DNA of 64,000 nt from Aphis gossypii (taxonomy: Eukaryota > Arthropoda > Insecta > Hemiptera > Aphididae), in the NCBI RefSeq assembly GCF_020184175.1, contig NC_065530.1:82995260-83059259 (forward strand), given 5' to 3'. The notes beneath the pieces were generated by a model, which had not been told where the DNA came from, did not search any database, and saw only the letters and a list, made by a program, of their open reading frames with translations. Position 1 is the stretch's first letter; every line of letters starts with the position of its first letter. The translations under genes were made by a program, and so were the position numbers. Shown in pieces: positions 61,440-64,000 of this stretch.

Positions 61440-62330
61440 ATAGAGTAGAAAAAAATACTAGGTGGGCAATAATAATAATAATCGTCATAATGAAAACGAA
61501 AAATACGAAAAACACACGACCGGGACGCATATAACATACGCATTGCCCCTCATCGTCGCCGCCGTATCCGTTTTGTTTTTTTTCCTCCGAACCAGACCCG
61601 TTAAATCGGTGTCGGCGGCGTGTGTTTAACCCTTTTTTTTTTGATGTGCCACCGCGATATTACGTATTTATAATCCCCTCGCTCGTCCGTCCGTCCGTTT
61701 GAGTGTACGTCCTAGCACCGCTCGACTGTGTGTATAATACACCTAAATATTAATAATAATATAATACCTATAATATATGTGTGTGTAGGTATACGTTTGT
61801 TACAAGACGACGATAGAATCCTTTTCGAAATCCGAAGTCCGCTTCGTCGGTTCACCGGCGGAAAATTCGAACGGACAGCGGAGGCGGCCGGACGGGTCCG
61901 ATGTGCGTGAGAGGTGTAAAAATGATAAACTTGTAAAACCGCGTGTAACACCGGTGTCGGCTTTTTCACACAAAGGAGATGAGTGCGTGTGTGTAATATT
62001 ATTATATATACATCGTATACGCGGCGGCGAAGGGCGAGAAACACACAGCAAACTTATATATACAAATATATATATGATATAATAATATATACGTGTTGTA
62101 TCTACAGTAATTTAAGTATTATATGTATAGATTCACGTTTTTTTTTTATACACAATATATAAATTTTTTTCGTCCAGCAGTTTGAAGACCGGTCCCGATT
62201 GTCGTTTTCGTTTCACGGATGATTTGTAATCGAACGTGTAACCAAATATATAACTCCAAGCCGTTGGAGGTGGTGGCGCGGGACTATAGTCCGTTCGGTG
62301 TGCGTTTGATTGAAAACGAATAAAGAAAAA
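61440..62330. other. G+C-richer intronic island
   Basis: Raised G+C and CG dinucleotides, with CCGTCCGTCCGTTTG (61686-61700), CG-rich DNA around 61840-61900 and GGAGGTGGTGGCGCGGGAC (62264-62282). Overlapping frames on both strands (61712-62051) exclude one another and show no domain. Candidate regulatory DNA in the upstream intron. Confidence 0.3.
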
Positions 62331-62599
62331 AATATGTTATTATAATAGTAATATAATAGTGACGATGATGATATAAATGATTATAATATTATTATTAATT
62401 TTAAATAACGTTTAATATTATTTTCTTAGTCATCATCAGCGGCGGCCGCGTCATGATGTTGTACGATTATAATATAACACCACATGCAGTAGGTACCTTT
62501 AGTCTTTACACATCGTTTTAACATTTTACTATAATAATATTACTAATATATAGTAATATAATTATAATATGTATTTTTAAATAATGCGTACCTATAGGC

Positions 62600-63820
62600 T
62601 ATCTATAATGTGTGCATGATGTCGTCGGAATGCCATTTTGTGTCCGCACAAATTTTCGGTAGTAGCGTATACAATAAATTCTATCGGATTTTACGACTCG
62701 GACCGAACGATAGGAACGACCGCGGACTTGACGACGATTTTAACGACCGGTTTCGTTCTAAGGCGTCAATGACAAACACACGCACACGTTTTCACATATA
62801 CACTTATTGAATATATGTATATTTACACGTGTAACCGTTATGTGTGTGAAAATCTATCAAAACCTACGCGCGCGTAAGGTGTTTTTTTTCATTCGCATAT
62901 AAATATATAATATATATATATATGTTACATAAATTTATCGGAAGGAAGTAACCGATTAGCGGTGACGAACCTAAGACTTGGGGTTACTGACCTCACCGCG
63001 TCCGATCACACGCGGCGGTCACTGCTGCAACAGTGTAATAATATTATATTATGCATCTCATATTATTCATTCAAGTTACATATTATTACTATTATTATTA
63101 ATATTATTACACTGTGCGGAGGAGGAGACGACGGCTACGGCGCGACTTCCTGTCCGCGCACATCCGCGTATATATACCAATTATTATAATAGGTCCCGGT
63201 AGTGCAATATTGCAGCGCACTTTGGCGACTACTGTATAAATTACGACTGTTTCCGTTATACGTGCGTCGTATCGTTTTTTTTTTCATACTGCATTGCACG
63301 CATAAAGAAGATTTTCAAGTCGCACTGCAGTCGTTCACACCATGTAAAAATATATCTATGTGAGTGTATAGAACCTGTCGCACGAATCGGATTTCGATGC
63401 GACGTATCATAACCGAACGGAATTCCTCGCGCCCGTCCGGCACATCCGGTGGCGGTATACACCAAAGACGATTTCACCCGTTATAATATACGCGCGTACG
63501 ATGCACATGTGCGGTACAATATAATGTTATCTGTTCGATTTGACGAAATTCGTATGCAACGCGCGCGGCGCGTGTAAAACACGGGGGCCTGCCACTTCCC
63601 TCCCCCGCGACAGTTATTGAAAATCGATCGGCAGATTTATAATATAATATATGATCGCGGCAGACGAAAACAATAATAACACGCCCGACGTCTTTCAATG
63701 GATAGAATCAAAATATTAACCGCGCGGTTTTCGGCGTTTCGATCATATCGCGGTGTCTCTGATTTCCGGTAGTCAGCGCGTCGTCGTTTTCGATGCGTAG
63801 ATATCATATATTAGGCACGT
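62600..63820. other. G+C-richer intronic island near the window edge
   Basis: Raised G+C from 62620 to 62790 and 62970 to 63800, broken by a TATATA run (62910-62925). Includes GCGGAGGAGGAGACGACGGC (63116-63135) and CGCGCGGCGCG (63561-63571). Frames of 66-75 codons have no domain and none matches the expected Iroquois N-terminus. It may be regulatory DNA or approach the 5' exon beyond 64000. Confidence 0.3.
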
Positions 63821-64000
63821 CACTATAATATATTGAATTAAAGGTATATACAATAAATACTACAAAGATACTTATAGTTTTAACACGTTGCGACCTAAAA
63901 TGCACGCGATTTTGAGCGACAACGGGGTGTGCACACGATATATGTTGTACACATATACACGATATTATGAATATTCATGATCGCGAACTGAATATATACA

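Larger units (their letters stand above)
56681..64000 (-). other. 5' part of the gene: at least 7.3 kb upstream intron
   Basis: No frame here encodes the Cys/Tyr/Pro-rich N-terminal region expected of an insect Iroquois protein, so the first coding exon(s) and promoter should lie beyond base 64000 on the minus-strand upstream side. The sequence alternates between A+T-rich DNA (57600-61430) and richer blocks (56930-57480, 61500-62300, 62600-63800). The richer blocks contain CG dinucleotides, TATA runs and homeodomain-type cores and are candidate intronic enhancers. A small non-coding exon cannot be excluded. Confidence 0.55.

Noticed and set aside
1..64000. CRISPR arrays, bacterial operons, ribosome-binding sites or origins
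   Set aside because: The window is eukaryotic: spliced homeobox gene, transposon remnants and long non-coding DNA. No regularly spaced repeats are seen.

Overview
The window looks like nuclear DNA from a hemipteran insect, most likely an aphid. It is very A+T-rich, full of ATA/TAA runs and short TAGGTA/TACCTA motifs, has long stretches with no gene, carries small non-autonomous DNA transposons, and contains an insect Iroquois-class homeobox gene. The species call is inference; no search could be run.

The one well-supported gene is on the minus strand at the right-hand side. Exon 56388-56680 encodes a complete TALE/Iroquois homeodomain. Exon 51732-52549 encodes the acidic, His/Gln/Pro/Ala-rich C-terminal half with the Iroquois (IRO) box and the stop codon. 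The two exons join in phase across a 3.8 kb intron. The N-terminal exon(s) are not in the window, so the upstream intron is at least 7.3 kb and the promoter lies beyond base 64000. Residues flanking the homeodomain resemble insect mirror (mirr) more than araucan/caupolican, from memory.

The 51 kb downstream of the gene (bases 1-51731) is essentially a gene desert. It alternates between about 75-80% A+T DNA and islands of higher G+C (near 2.2-2.7, 10.0-11.5, 14.4-16.7, 21.0-22.7, 33.0-34.3, 39.6-40.7, 43.4-44.0, 46.2-46.8 and 47.5-48.3 kb). Similar islands lie in the gene's own introns. Iroquois loci in other animals sit in deserts rich in long-range enhancers, so these islands are candidate cis-regulatory DNA. 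No island shows a convincing protein.

Mobile-element remains are: a hAT-like MITE with an exact 8-bp target duplication (4197-4353) nested in an older repeat; three copies of a mariner-like MITE family with TA targets (about 3977-4430, 22972-23416 and 34587-34967); a broken R1-like non-LTR reverse transcriptase (24020-25110) with stops, a frameshift and loss of its catalytic centre; and a 376-bp tandem duplication of a decayed gag-like sequence (25641-26316).

One more region may be coding: 28587-29326 holds two or three short open segments with raised G+C, similar starts (M-D/E-G-D-N), acidic composition and a PKKRK nuclear-localisation-like motif. I do not recognise the family. It is the best candidate for something undescribed in this window, but it may equally be a decayed insertion.
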